The translations under genes were made by a program, and so were the position numbers. DNA of 64,000 nt from Gossypium raimondii (Eukaryota; Streptophyta; Magnoliopsida; Malvales; Malvaceae). The notes beneath the pieces were generated by a model. It saw only the letters and a list, made by a program, of their open reading frames with translations. It had not been told where the DNA came from and did not search any database. The DNA is taken from the NCBI RefSeq assembly GCF_025698545.1, contig NC_068565.1:6758001-6822000 (forward strand). The letters run 5' to 3'. This document shows positions 12,601 to 24,351 of this stretch, one piece after another (position 1 is the stretch's first letter; the number at the start of each line of letters is the position of its first letter).

Positions 12601-13370
12601 ATTTTAATTTCCTTTTCTAATATTCCCTTAGAACACATGGCAACATTTCACTCTTGCTTGTGGAGTTTTTTAACTTCATTAAGTGAATTAAATAATTTCT
12701 CATAAATTAATTTTTCGGAGGTTAAATTTTGTTATTAATTATTGTAATATATGTAAGTTGAAGATTTAGTATATATATTTTAATTTGATTATTATGAATT
12801 AATGCGTTTTTTATTTTGAAATTTTAATAATTGCATAAAGAGTAGGTTAAATTCATTAAGTTAACTTTTTTTGTTTTAAAAATATTATGCGGTAAATATA
12901 TTATTACAGTATTCATAAAAAATCACATTATTTTATTTAATAAATTTAAAAATTTTAAAAATAAAAATAATTAAATTAATTATTAAAAATTAGATCCATA
13001 ATTTATGAATAGTGGAAAGTTAATAGCATAATTTAAGTCATTATGGATATTGTAAGATAAAAAAGAAATTATTTTAAGAAAAAAAAAAGACTTATTTCCC
13101 TAAGAAGAAGAAAGGAAGTCCCAAACAGTTGTAGGGAAGATAATGTGACCCACATGGCATTTTGGCATCTTCCCATCTCTTGCTTGACAGTTCATTCTCC
13201 ATTTTTCTTCTTCTTTTCCTTCTCCAAACATATATAGAAAAGGGGAAAAATATAATTATGATGATAGTTCCCTTTTTGTTTTAGTTTCAAATGGAGAAAT
13301 ATATATAGAAAAGGAAAATTAAAATTATTTGTCTTGTTGAGTTGAGTGTATTAGTAATTTTATATTAAAG

Positions 13371-14000
13371 GTGTTTATATTTTTTTAATTTAATTTTTAA
13401 TTTTTTAAGTTAAATTTGACTTTTAGTTTTTTTAAAAGAGTCAAATTTGACTATCTACCATTCAGAAAGAGTTGAATTGCTGTGTTTTTAAGAGAAAATT
13501 TTGGTACACTGCAAATGTTATTTTTAGACTCCACAAGCAAAATTAAAGGTTGACAAGTGTTTTATAGGAGTATGGTAGAATATTTAAAAAAATAGTTATT
13601 TTAAATAAAAGGACACATATCAATTTTTCAAAGTTGTTTGTGGAATGAAAAAATACATTGTGAGTGTACTCACAAATTTTTTATTGAGAATATTGACTAA
13701 AATTTTAAACATGGTATTTCATTGTACTATGTTATTTTTAAAAAAATTATGAACTATATATATATTAATTTTAATTTTTGAATATTTCAAAATTATTTGT
13801 TGAAGTGACATATATAACAAATGATGTCATATTAGCATGTAGTACTCATAAACATCACGTGGGTTGTCAAGCTAATATTGCTAAAAGTTTAATGTTTTAG
13901 CTAATATTTTCGTTAAAAAGTGAGTTGACTCTTTTAAAAGGTTGATGGTTAAATTTAACTAAAAAATCTAAATTAACAAAAAATACAAATGTAGAAAACT
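13371..14000. mobile_element. Inverted-repeat (MITE-like) element with long arms
   Basis: The left arm at about 13371-13453 and right arm at about 13912-14000 are reverse-complement related. Both contain TTTTTTAGTTAAATTT-like words followed by TTTAAAAGAGTCAA. The core holds another MITE (13494-13685). No coding frame; a non-autonomous DNA transposon is the simplest reading. Confidence 0.5.
13494..13685. mobile_element. MITE nested inside the 13.4-14.0 kb element
   Basis: About 190 bp with imperfect inverted ends (AAAATTTTGGTACACTGC at the left; the complement of GAGTGTACTCACAAATTTT at the right). It shares the TTGACAAGTGT...TTTTTCAAAGTTGTTTGTGGAATG core with the sequence near 12.5 kb. Confidence 0.45.
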
Positions 14001-14734
14001 GCCAAAATAATATAAATTATTTCTTATACAAAAGCATAAATGTAACCTTTATGGTTATTTTTCAAATTTATGAATAATAAAATTGAAATAATAAAATATT
14101 GACTTAAAAGTATTAAAAATATATTAAATATTTGTGTTTAAAATTTAATAAAAATATAATGATAGTAATATATATGATTAATTAAAAATAAAAAAATATG
14201 GACATGTTATTTAACTATTTACAAATATAAATAAATTGAATAAAATTTAAAATTCATATTTTAGATCGAGTGAAACTTAGATAACTATGAATATATAGTG
14301 TTGTCCAACCCAACCCTTCCAATGATCTCTAGCTAAAAATCACATGGATCTTTAAAATATTAAAAAATTATTACTTATTTTCATAAATAATTTCAAAAGT
14401 TAAATTTGTCAATTAAATATCTATACTTTTAAAATATCTGATATAATATTTATACTATCAAATCCTTCTTGATTTCGAAAAATAAAATCATTTATAATTT
14501 TGCATCTAACATTAACACTCTTAAATACAAGGGCCTCGCCCTTAAATGGTAAAACTACCATTTAATCCTTTCGTATTTTAAAAATTGTTATTAGTATAAT
14601 AGTAAAATTGCCTTATAATTATCTTTAAATTTATAATTCATTTCTAAAAATATATTTTAAAATTAGAGTTATTATAATGAATTTTCTGTTAAGACCACAT
14701 ATAGATTATTGATGGGTGATACTTAGACATATTC
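14001..14734. other. AT-rich intergenic DNA, no gene seen
   Basis: Low-complexity AT sequence with no usable frame and no recognised repeat boundary. Confidence 0.5.
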
Positions 14735-15110
14735 ATAGGTCGGGCTTAAGCATGATATTAACACACTATATGTCTGTCTAAGTCTGTCCCAGCTTGAAAT
14801 ATGGGTGTAAAAGTTTGCCCATATTTGCAGATGGCTAATTAATCTCATTTTTAAGTTTGTCCATATTATTTTTAAAAGATAAAAAATAAATATTTATATT
14901 ATTTTAATTTAATATTTAATATTTAATCATTTTTATATTTTTTATTTATTAAAAATTTATATATAATTATCTTAATATTTTTTATTGTTTACATTATAGT
15001 AGTATTATATATTATTATATATTTAGTTTTTATATGTTATAAATCACATAATACATATAAAAATAACATAATATAAATTATTACAAAATTAAAATGGATT
15101 GGGTCGGACT
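14735..15110. mobile_element. hAT-like MITE, copy 1
   Basis: Related in inverted orientation to 38103-38600. Shared phrases include ATGATATTAACACACT and a polymorphic TAGTAGTATTATATA core, with GGGTCGGACT-like words near the right end. The right end runs into the LINE fragment. No transposase frame. Confidence 0.5.
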
Positions 15111-15169
15111 CAGGCATTGAATGTACAAATTCGAGCTTGATTCATATTTTAGATAAATCTATTTTTTTA

Positions 15170-16310
15170 CCTAAACCCTCTTCAATTTCGGACGGAGTTT
15201 CAAACCTAAATAGATAACTCATGAACCGGTTTAGTGATATTGCTATCTTGAGGGATAAACACCGAGTTTCAATCGGAAAATTTTGGGGGACCACGGAGAG
15301 TGCGGAAATTCGTTTGGCTTGCTGCCCACAACAAGCTATTGACAAATGATAACAGGGCACGGAGGCACCTAACTGTTGATTCGGCTTGTAGTGAGTGTGG
15401 CCACCCAGTTGAGGACATGGATCACATACTGCGAAAATGTCATCCTGCAATTGGCTTGTGGAGCCAACGAGTGAAGCTGGATAAATGCAAGAATTTCTTG
15501 AAATAGATTTATGTGAATGGATTCGGTCTAATATTACTAATCTGACTTGGTTTGCGATGCCAATTGAGCATTGGGACATCCTGTTGAGGTTTATTTGTTG
15601 GTGCTTATGGTGCCGAGGAAACAACCGAATTTTTAATATGGGGCTATCTGACTGGGAATCGGTGGACAAAAAGCATGAGAATGTGCAATGAATTTATTAA
15701 AGCCCTTCAGCACAAACAGGAATTATGCTATAAGGCATGTGAGAAGGGAGTGCAGGTAGATAGGGTGGAGCTAGCCGCCTGAGGATTGGTTAAAGGTAAA
15801 CACTGATGGAGCAAGGAAGACGAATACGGGCTTGGCTGCTGCAGGTGGTGTACTACGCGATCATAATGGGGGTTGGAAGGCTGGCTTTGCACGCAATATT
15901 GGGGTCTATTCCATAGTCCAAGCTAAATTATGGGGCATACATGGCGGACTTATCCAAGCTTGGAAGACGGGGGCTAGACGGCACATATTAGAGACAGGCT
16001 TAACGACGGTGCAACTGATACAGAGGAGCGACCAAGAAGAATCGGCAAATGCAATTCTTACAGAGGTCAAGAAGACGTTGCGATGGAACTGGACAACTAA
16101 CCTGATTCATACTCATCGTGAAGGCAAGAGAGTAACTGACAAAATGGCTACTATAGCTCTTACCAAGGATCTCGGGCTGTATTATTTTAGGTAGCTACTT
16201 GATGAAGCTCTACGGGTCATCCATGAAGTCTTTGGATGGAGTTACACTGCCAAGAATGATACATGTCTGTTTAGTTTTGTTCTCCTTTTCTTTTTTTAAA
16301 AAAAGAAAAG
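15170..16310 (+). pseudogene. 5'-truncated LINE: zf-RVT and RNase H domains
   Basis: The tail of an L1-type LINE ORF2. A frame at about 15273-15506 gives the zinc-binding region after reverse transcriptase: RRVRKFVWLAAHNKLLTN, then CSECGHPVEDMDH with downstream H and C. A second frame at 15832-16194 gives an RNase H-like domain (GGVLRDHNGGWKAGFARNIG). An upstream NTDGA that would begin this domain is in frame near 15800 after a stop. The catalytic run is interrupted by several frameshifts. It ends at a 26-bp perfect palindrome (16285-16310) where a poly(A) tail would be expected. Confidence 0.75.
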
Positions 16311-17307
16311 AATTATATTTTAAAAATTATATTTAAAATTTTAATACTTTTTAAAAGTGATTTTAATATAATATATTTTATTTTTAATCAACACTCTATA
16401 AAATTCTTACTCTAAAAGGAGAGTCAAGCCTTCAAAAATATTCCATAACTCAGTCTCCAAAATTGAACAAACTCCCGAATTCTAAAATCTAATTCCGCAT
16501 AACCCCCTGCAGCAGTAGAACCAGAATCCACCTAGACAGCGCCATTTGTGTTTAAGTGGATCTAATTACCTATAATAGATAGGAATTTGTTACATACCTC
16601 TTAGATGCGTTCGCCTTAAAAACAAAGGTAAACTGTTTAGCTCAGCTATACTAGACTTTGATCACTTCGTTAGCACTCCACGAGACTCCTTGAAACACAT
16701 GTAAAACTATTATTAATAAATAACAAAATGATGTAATTGATAGATGCGATATGAATATCATGCTTAAAAAAAGTCAACTTAAATTTTAATAAAATGGAAC
16801 CCACGTTAAGTCTTTGATTTTCCCATTTTCATGAACAACCCTATTAATCTGTTTGTAAAATTGAAAGTTTTACAAAAAAAACAAAACAAAAAGTCAAAAA
16901 ACGATAGTTGTCTTGAAAGAGAGATAAACATAGAGAGTTAGTAGCTCAATCTTCAATGTTTAATGTTTTGCCAAAATCAAATCTCTAAATCCACACGCCG
17001 CCCGCCTTGTTTCACGCTCTCAACGTGATTGACGCCAACTCTCCTCTCCCCTCTTATTATTTTCTTTTTATTCATTCATACCCTTCATTGTTTTATCATA
17101 TCTTTATTATAAAATTTTATCTATTTTCCCTTTTTCTTTTAAATTTCCTCTTTAAATAATTTGCTTTTACTATATATGTACAAGGAGGTTCTAAAACTTT
17201 CTATCAAATGAAATTTGTTTTTTTAGTTTATTTGTGTATTCGATAAATAAAAAAATATGACACTTTTAAGAATTAATGATGTTACTTTTTATTTTTTATT
17301 TTTTAAT
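16311..17307. other. Intergenic DNA, no gene seen
   Basis: Mostly AT-rich. A slightly more balanced stretch at 16490-16700 and a CT-rich patch at 16990-17060 show no frame I can identify. Confidence 0.5.
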
Positions 17308-20250
17308 TGTTGACACCATTTTTTTTAAAACGGGGTCAACTTGAATTTTGAAAACAAAAACGAAAATGAGAGTCGCCACCAACCTTTTTTGTTTAAGTGT
17401 GATCGGATCACCTCGTAATAGATGTTTTAATAAAATACTTCGGTTATTTAAAACAATGATTTTGGTCTACGATGATTTAAGAAATCGGGTTCGGGAGTCG
17501 GTAACGCATGAGGAAGGGTTAGCACCCTCGATACGCCCAAAAATTAGTACCTAATTGATTAGTAAACGTCTGAATGCCAAAAGTTAAAAATTTTGAAAAA
17601 AGATTTTTTTTAAAAGATGATACGATCACTAAAAGTAAATAAAAAGGATCTCTTGAGTAAATTTTAAAAAACGAGTTAAAGACCCACTTATTCCAAAGTA
17701 ACGAAATGTTACACCCCGTAAGTTAGGACACGGTATTTGAAACATTAGAGAATAGCGTGACTTTAATTTTTATTGAAGCTTCATTTTTTGAAAATTAGAG
17801 GGACATTTCGCTATTTTGACTTAATGAGAAAAACCGAAACCCCATAAGTTAGGGTACGATTTTCTCGTGTCGTTAAAGCGCGAAATATTACTTCATAACG
17901 AAATTTATTTTATCATCTTTTAAAAATTTAAAAGGATTCTTTGCCATTTAGGTTTAGCGAGAAAATCGAAACCCCGTGAGTTAGGGTATGATCTCTCGAA
18001 TCACTAAAATGCAAAGATATTGCCTCGTCAATTCCTTTCATTTTTGAAATCTTCAAAGAATATTTCGTTGTCTCAGTTTAGCAAGAAAATTAAATCCCCG
18101 TAAGTTATGGTACAATTTCTCGAATTCGCGAAACACGGAATATTTGTCTTATTTTACAAATTTTCTTTTGAATGATAATGAGTAGGATATTCGAAGTAAG
18201 CATTTATCTTATTTAGAAAAAAAATGATAAAGCAATCTAAGTTGGATAACCATGTTGGGGTTTAATTTACAATACAATGACGTGAAATAACAATATAATA
18301 ATAAACATGAAATAATGATACATGGATAAAATTACACACATGTATGACAATAATATGAAAATACAAGTAAACTAATTATGGTATACACACTCAACATACA
18401 TTATTTGAAAGCTAGGATTAATAATCAAGGATGAATGAATTAAATAACATATATAACAATTTCAAAAATGATTGGTATAGAGCAAATTAAAATAAAATGT
18501 AGAACAATTTTAAAATAATAATAAACGAGTATTAAATAAATATTGTAAAAAGGAAATTTAAGAATCAACTATATACAAAATAATTCAAAAATATTATATA
18601 TGAAAAATTTAAAATGAATAATGCATATGTACATGCAAAAAACGTGAAATAAGGACAAATAATCTTAAAATGGATAATAAATAAAACATTTAGAGAAAAA
18701 AAAGTAGAGTAAAAAGGTACAAAACAATTTCAAAATAATTAACATAATTAACATATATAACATATTTCAACATGAGATAAAATAATGTATAAAGTACTTA
18801 ATTTAGAAACTTGAAATAAATAAAAATAAAGCAGTTTGGAAATGAATAATATAAAGAATATCAAAATAAATAGCATAAGAAACAATTTAAATTACATAGT
18901 ACATATAAATTTAAAATGGATAGTGCATACACATATATTTGAAATAGATAACATATAAAACTTGAGATAAATACTAATTGATCTAAAACAATTCGAAATA
19001 AAATAATGTATATAAAAAAAATCCTAATAATAAAAGAAACAGTTTAAAAATGTACAAAAATGGGGTTAAAAGGTCAAGGGCGCGATTGAAATCATAATAA
19101 AATTGAGGGAATAATTAAAAATTAAAAGATGGAACGAGGGACTGATTCGCAACATGCTAAAAACATCAGGGAGCGAAGGAGAAAATATCCCAATCCCTTT
19201 TGTGCACGGCGTTTCAGTGCAAAGGACCACACATGGTCAAAGGACTCGATTGAATTCGTAGCCCAAATCGAAAAAAAATAAAAGGTCAGATTGCACCTTA
19301 GAGCGAGAGGGGGGGATCAAAGGCGCAAATTACCCATTAGGGCAAAGAGGCGCAGGTCACCCTCCTTCAAACGGCGCCATTTTAATCTCCATAAAAGCTG
19401 AAAAATTTTGCTTTTTCTGCTGTTTCATCATCATCTTTTTTTTGCAAAGAACACAAAAAAGTAAAAGGGAGGTTCCCTTCATCTGCTAAGGTTCCAAATT
19501 CCCTTAACACCGACCGATGAGCCACCTCAGTGGTTCGTCGCACCACCACTATGGCTGGTGGCCGACGACCATTGACCACGGGGAGGTGAGTTTCTTCTTC
19601 TTCTCTTTTCTTATATCTTTTTTTTTTATATTTTGAATGCAAAAGAGAAGAAAAAGAAGGGGTAAAATGAAATACACTGAAATAAAAAATAAATAAAAAC
19701 CAGTAGAAACTTAGGCGAAAAAAGTAGAAAGAAACATCATCTGAAACTATTTTGCTTTTGATGTATCTCGTTTATTGAACGTTCGTTTGGTTGAGATGAT
19801 TTTTTTAAGAAATGAGGTAAATAATAAGTAAATAAACAGAAAAAAAGAAAGTAGTTTAAAGATTCATATCCACCTTTAAATATTTCTGCGTTCTTTTTTT
19901 TTATTTCTAGTGTTCGTCCCAAAAAAAAACAAAGATTAAGTTTCGGCTTTTTTATAGCCACGTTACAACTCTTTGATTTTTATTTCTTATCGTATTGTTG
20001 TTTGGCTATTTTACTATTGCGTGTGGGTCTTTATTTGCAGGTGTCAGACCGACGACAGTGGCAGGGCGCGTGCGCAAGAGGAGGTGAAGCGGCGGCAGCG
20101 GCTAGGCCTGCGACTAGGGTTGTTTTGTCTTTCTTTTGGCTGAAAAAAATTTAAGTTTGTGGGCTAGGGTTATGTTTAGTTTGGGCTTGTAAAAGTTTTG
20201 AGCTTGTTGGGTTTTTATTTATTGGGCCCTGGGAAAAATGGGCTATTACA
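17308..20250 (-). repeat. Complete LTR of the Gypsy element
   Basis: Begins TGTTGACACC and ends CTATTACA on the plus strand, so the element-sense ends are TGTAATAG...GGTGTCAACA. Length about 2.94 kb. The first 941 bp repeat at 27187-28124. Five bases before it are TTAAT; the matching copy on the other side is lost with the truncated right LTR. Confidence 0.85.
17714..18140. repeat. Four-copy ~125-bp tandem repeat inside the LTR
   Basis: Copies begin with CCCC(G/A)TAAGTTAGG-like words at 17714, 17840, 17972 and 18096 (spacing 126, 132, 124 bp). The same array appears in the right LTR from about 27590. Such subrepeats are common in U3/R of large plant LTRs. Confidence 0.75.
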
Positions 20251-20267
20251 GCTGTCCCTCTTTGCTC
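20251..20267 (-). promoter_or_regulatory. Polypurine tract of the Gypsy element
   Basis: On the minus strand GAGCAAAGAGGGACAGC immediately precedes the LTR start TGTAATAG. It is purine-rich and in the right place to prime plus-strand DNA synthesis. Confidence 0.7.
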
Positions 20268-20379
20268 ATTTTCGTGTAACGAGAATAGAGCAAAGACTAA
20301 GAAAGACCAATTTTGCCCAGTCTCGCCGAGTCTTGACTTCTTGGAGCCTTTCTTCTTCAAGTAGCCTCATTCTAGTCCA

Positions 20380-21690
20380 CTGCGTCTTATTGCTTTGATC
20401 CACTTCACGGCATCTTTAGAGAGATATGACTTCAATCCACTCTGCTGCAACTTCATGGGGATGAGATTTGTGGTTTTAGTCTGCTCCACTGCAACTTCAG
20501 GGAGATAAGACTCGTATCTTCAACCTGCTCTACTGCAACTTCAGGGAGATAAGGTTTGACATGATAAGATCTAATTCGACCTAATGCAACTTCAGAGGTA
20601 TATAATTCATCGTTTTAATCCGCTCCACTGCAACTTCAGGGAGATAGGATTAGTAGCTTTTGTCTGCTCCACTGCAACTTCAGGGAGATAAGACTGGATG
20701 CGATCTACTCTACTGCAACTTCAAAGAGATAAGATCTGTGGTTTTAATCCGCTCCACTGCAACTTCAGGGAGATAGGATTAGTTTCTTTTGTCTGCTCCA
20801 CTGCAACTTCAGGGAGATAGGATTGTTTCCTTTCGTCTGCTCCACTATTGCTTTGGGAGATAAGACTTGATGCGATCTGTTCTACTGCAATTTCAGAGAG
20901 ATAAGATCTGTAATGTATAGCTTCAATCCTTTTAAACTGCAATGTCGGGGAACACGATTCGCCGTTGTAGCTTCAATCTGTTCCACTGCACCGCCAGGGA
21001 AGTAAGATTCACCGTTGTGGCTTTAATCTTTTTAATTGCAATGTTGGGGAAGCAAGATTCGCCGTTGTAGAGAGATAAGACTTGATGCGATCTGCTCTAC
21101 TGCAACTTCAGAGAGATAAGATCTGTGGTTTTAATCCGCTCCACTGCAACTTCAGGGAGATAGGATTAGTTTCTTTTGTCTGCTCCACCGCAACTTCAGG
21201 GAGATAAGACTTGATGCGATCTGCTCTACTGCAACTTCAGAGATATAAGATCTGTGGTTTTAATCCGCTCCATTGCAACTTGAGGGAGATAGGATCGGTT
21301 TCTTTCGTCTGCTCCACTACTGCTTAGGGAGATAAGACTTGATGCGATCTGCTCTATTGCAACTTCAGAGAGATAAGATCTATAATGTATAGCTTCAATC
21401 CTTTTAAACTGCAATGTCGGGGAACACAATTCACCGTTGTAGCTTCAATCTGTTCCACTGCACCGCCAGGGAAGTAAGATTCGTTGTTGTGGCTTCAATC
21501 TTTTTAATTGCAATGTTGGGGAAGCAAGATTCGTCGTCGTAGCTTTAATCTACTCCACTGCACCGCCAGAGAAGTAAGATTCGCCGTTGTGGCTTCAATC
21601 TTTTTAATTGTAATGTCGGGGAAGCAAGATTCACCGTTGTAGCTTTAATCTGTTCCACTGCACCGCTAGGGATATGGGTAACTTCATTGA
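20380..21690. repeat. Minisatellite array in the 3' non-coding part of the Gypsy element
   Basis: About 1.3 kb of ~50-60-bp units of two related types: one around CTCCACTGCAACTTCAGGGA, one around CCACTGCACCGCCAGGGAAG or GCAATGTTGGGGAAGCAAGA. A higher-order copy is visible: the block starting GATAAGACTTGATGCG at 20859 recurs at 21331 (472 bp apart). Short frames on the minus strand across this array are translated repeats, not genes. Confidence 0.85.
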
Positions 21691-23020
21691 TCTGTTCTCT
21701 GGGGAACATGACCTGTAGAATCCATTTCATGGACCTACTTATGCCTAGTGATTAGGATGTCATAATCAAAATGAATCAAATGCTCTTAACTAGATGTGTA
21801 TGTATGATATTTACATGAATGCAGAATGTCATGAGAATGATCTTTTTTAATGCTTAGGTTGTCATTCCTCGTTCTTCATCAAGGCTTGATTACCAATACG
21901 TCAGAATGCTATCTTGCTCGGCTGATAACACTAATCTCTTACTTAGCCGGATTGCCCCCCACTGTAATCTTTAAAGTTCAATCTGTTGTAATCTTCAAGG
22001 TTAAGTCCACGGTAATTTTGGAACATAAAATTTGAGCCATCTTTCTCCCGCCGAGTATAAGATCTGGCACTTTCTCAATCCTCTCCCACTGTAATTCAGG
22101 GATACATGATCTGAATCTCTTTGGTCTCCTACACCATTCCCAGGGTGTCGTACCAAATATTTATGCACAATTGTAGAACTTTCTCTTCCAAGAAACCTTT
22201 TTTTATCATTCGGTGATCATTGCTCGTTTGTTTATTGAAGCTTTGTCACCAACACGACATTTTTCCATTTTGTTCAATCCATGTATGAACAACAAAATCT
22301 GAAAGGATAGTCTTAATTTAGACTTTTTCTTCTTAGACATTTCACCTTTTAAACTTGGTGTGCTCTAAACAATAGTCCTGTTTCAGGTTCCTGTATTATT
22401 TAGAAACTTCTAGAGAAATATGCAGAACTCCTTCTGCTTGAATATTATCAGCCCATTAATATTTATTTCAATGAAAAATACTTGAAAAGGATTACTAAAA
22501 TGGACAAGATGAAATTTTGTTGAGAGCAAAGCTCGAAATGAATGAATTAATCAAGATAGAAAATTTTGCTAGAATGAGAATAAATTAATCAAGATGGCTT
22601 ATTTTGTCAAAATATAAAAATGAATAAAATGGAAATAGGTGCCCCAGATATCGCAGCATGAGCCTCTCTGCCCCAAACATCTCGAGGAACCTTTTGAGCT
22701 TGATATGTGTTTAGAAGTCCTAGAAGACTTTGTTGATGCCCTAAGATGTAGCATCCCTCCTTCTTATAAATTCTGAGAAGACAAAACTACCACATGCCCC
22801 ACATTCGATCAAAATTTGAACTGCCCATTCCTAGGTTTTCAATTCAAAACCCCTTTGGTCTCAAGGCGCTCTTTACGAGTTTTGACCTTGGCCTCTCCTT
22901 TTTCTTTTTCATTATTCTTTTTTTTTATTTTTCTTTTTTTTTGTTTCTTTTTTCAAGTGAAGTATTCATTGCTTGAATTAAAATTCTCAAGATTAGGCAG
23001 GGTATTGCCATCCATCTTGG

Positions 23021-23661
23021 TCAATACCGACGCTCTTCTAGATAAGGCATTCCACATAAGGTCTTTCTCGATTTGGCATCAACTTTCTTTTGAAGTCCCC
23101 CTATGGAATTCTCTGAGGCGAACCTTTTTTTGTGAGCTTGCGTCATCCACTTTCGATACACTTGACCATGACGGATAGCTTTCAACTTTTTCTCTTCAAT
23201 TAAATTTAACTGATCATATTGGACTTGGATCCATTCTGCTTTATCCAACTTCAGCTTTGACAAGACTCGAAGGGTAGGAATATGAACTTCGATGGGTAAA
23301 ACTGCCTCTATTCCATATACCAATGAGAAATGAGTTGCCCCGGTAGGTTTTTTTTTGCCTCCACTGAATCGTTCATTTTGGGGCGACATGGTGTTAATCT
23401 TGAACAGACTACAAACTTTTGATGTCATGCCGTCATTCAAATTTGGTGCATTGTCAGATATGATCCTTTTTGGCGTCCTATACCGATATATGATTTCTTT
23501 TTCAAGAACTTACAGACTGTCAGCTTTGTGGCATCGGCATATGAAGCAGCTTTTTCCCACTTAGTGAGATAATCAATGGCTACGAAGATGAATCGATGAC
23601 CGCTAGAAACTTTCGGCGAGATTGGCTCAATGACATTCGTGCCCCACATAGAGAAAGGCCA
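23021..23661 (-). pseudogene. Gypsy integrase remnants
   Basis: On the minus strand 23661-23437 gives WGTNVIEPISPK and GHRFIFVAIDYLTKWEKAAS, the typical core integrase entry, ending ESYI-like then broken. A second frame, 23440-23021, gives GATHFSLVYGIEAVLPIEV and AEWIQVQYDQLNLIEEKK, the integrase C-terminal portion. The stretch between them (the GAVEAANK-type region) is missing, so there is a second deletion inside integrase near 23350. No intact catalytic triad. Confidence 0.8.
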
Positions 23662-23860
23662 TGACTTCTATTGATTCTTTATAAGGTAGAATCCTATCCT
23701 ACCATCCTTAACAAATCAGAGGATATACTACATTCTCAGTTATCTTCAAAGTCTTGAGGCTCATTTTGGACACATATCTTACTCAAAAGAAGATTTTGAG
23801 TCTATAGCAATGTCGTTCATATCATTAATATCTGGAGACCCGTTATAGGGACGAAACCAG
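23662..23860 (-). pseudogene. Gypsy pol linker segment next to the RT deletion junction
   Basis: Minus-strand translation gives, with stops, SPDINDMNDIAIDSKSSFE, DMCPK and a DLLRMV-like and ILPYKESI stretch. In related elements this acidic linker leads into reverse transcriptase. Here it is joined directly to integrase, which marks the deletion junction at about 23661-23670. Confidence 0.6.
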
Positions 23861-24144
23861 ATCCAAAGAATAAAAGAATCTAAGAATATTTATCTATATA
23901 GTATGATTATGAATGGAATTGAAACAATAAAATAATATTTGCTCGAAGTGAGAAACAAAGATGTATTTTATTGAAATAAAGATATTGAACATAAGCCTAT
24001 CTAACAAAAGGATTCTTATTGCTCCTAGGCTTAGAGCAGTAAGCGTGTTTTGGACATTACTCCGAATTAGGTCTAAAATATACAGGGATCTCTTCCACAG
24101 TCCCATTGTTCAAAACACGCCTAAGTGTGTTAAGGGTAGACGCC

Positions 24145-24342
24145 TCAGAAATTCTCTTCCCCAGCCCCTTTTTCGAATACGACATTAACATTAAAATTTC
24201 CCAACATTCTTTCCGGGCCTTTGACTTCTTCAAAGAATTCCAACTCTTTACTATCCATTAGACTTTGCTCCAAGGCTTTGAATTCAGCACACTCCTGGAT
24301 TTCATGGCCTTCTTCAGCGTGAAACTCACAATAGCTCATCAT
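24145..24342 (-). pseudogene. Gypsy gag C-terminal zinc-knuckle-like segment
   Basis: Reads MMSYCEFHAEEGHEIQECAE: a C-x2-H ... H-x4-C-like pattern that in this Gypsy group follows gag, then KALEQSLMDSKELEFFEEV. It belongs with the gag frame at 24352-25545, separated by a stop. Confidence 0.65.
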
Positions 24343-24351
24343 CCCTTTTGG

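Noticed and set aside
20721..21430. Minus-strand open frames with repeated LPEVAVEQ-like text
   Set aside because: They are translations of the minisatellite units and have no independent support as proteins.
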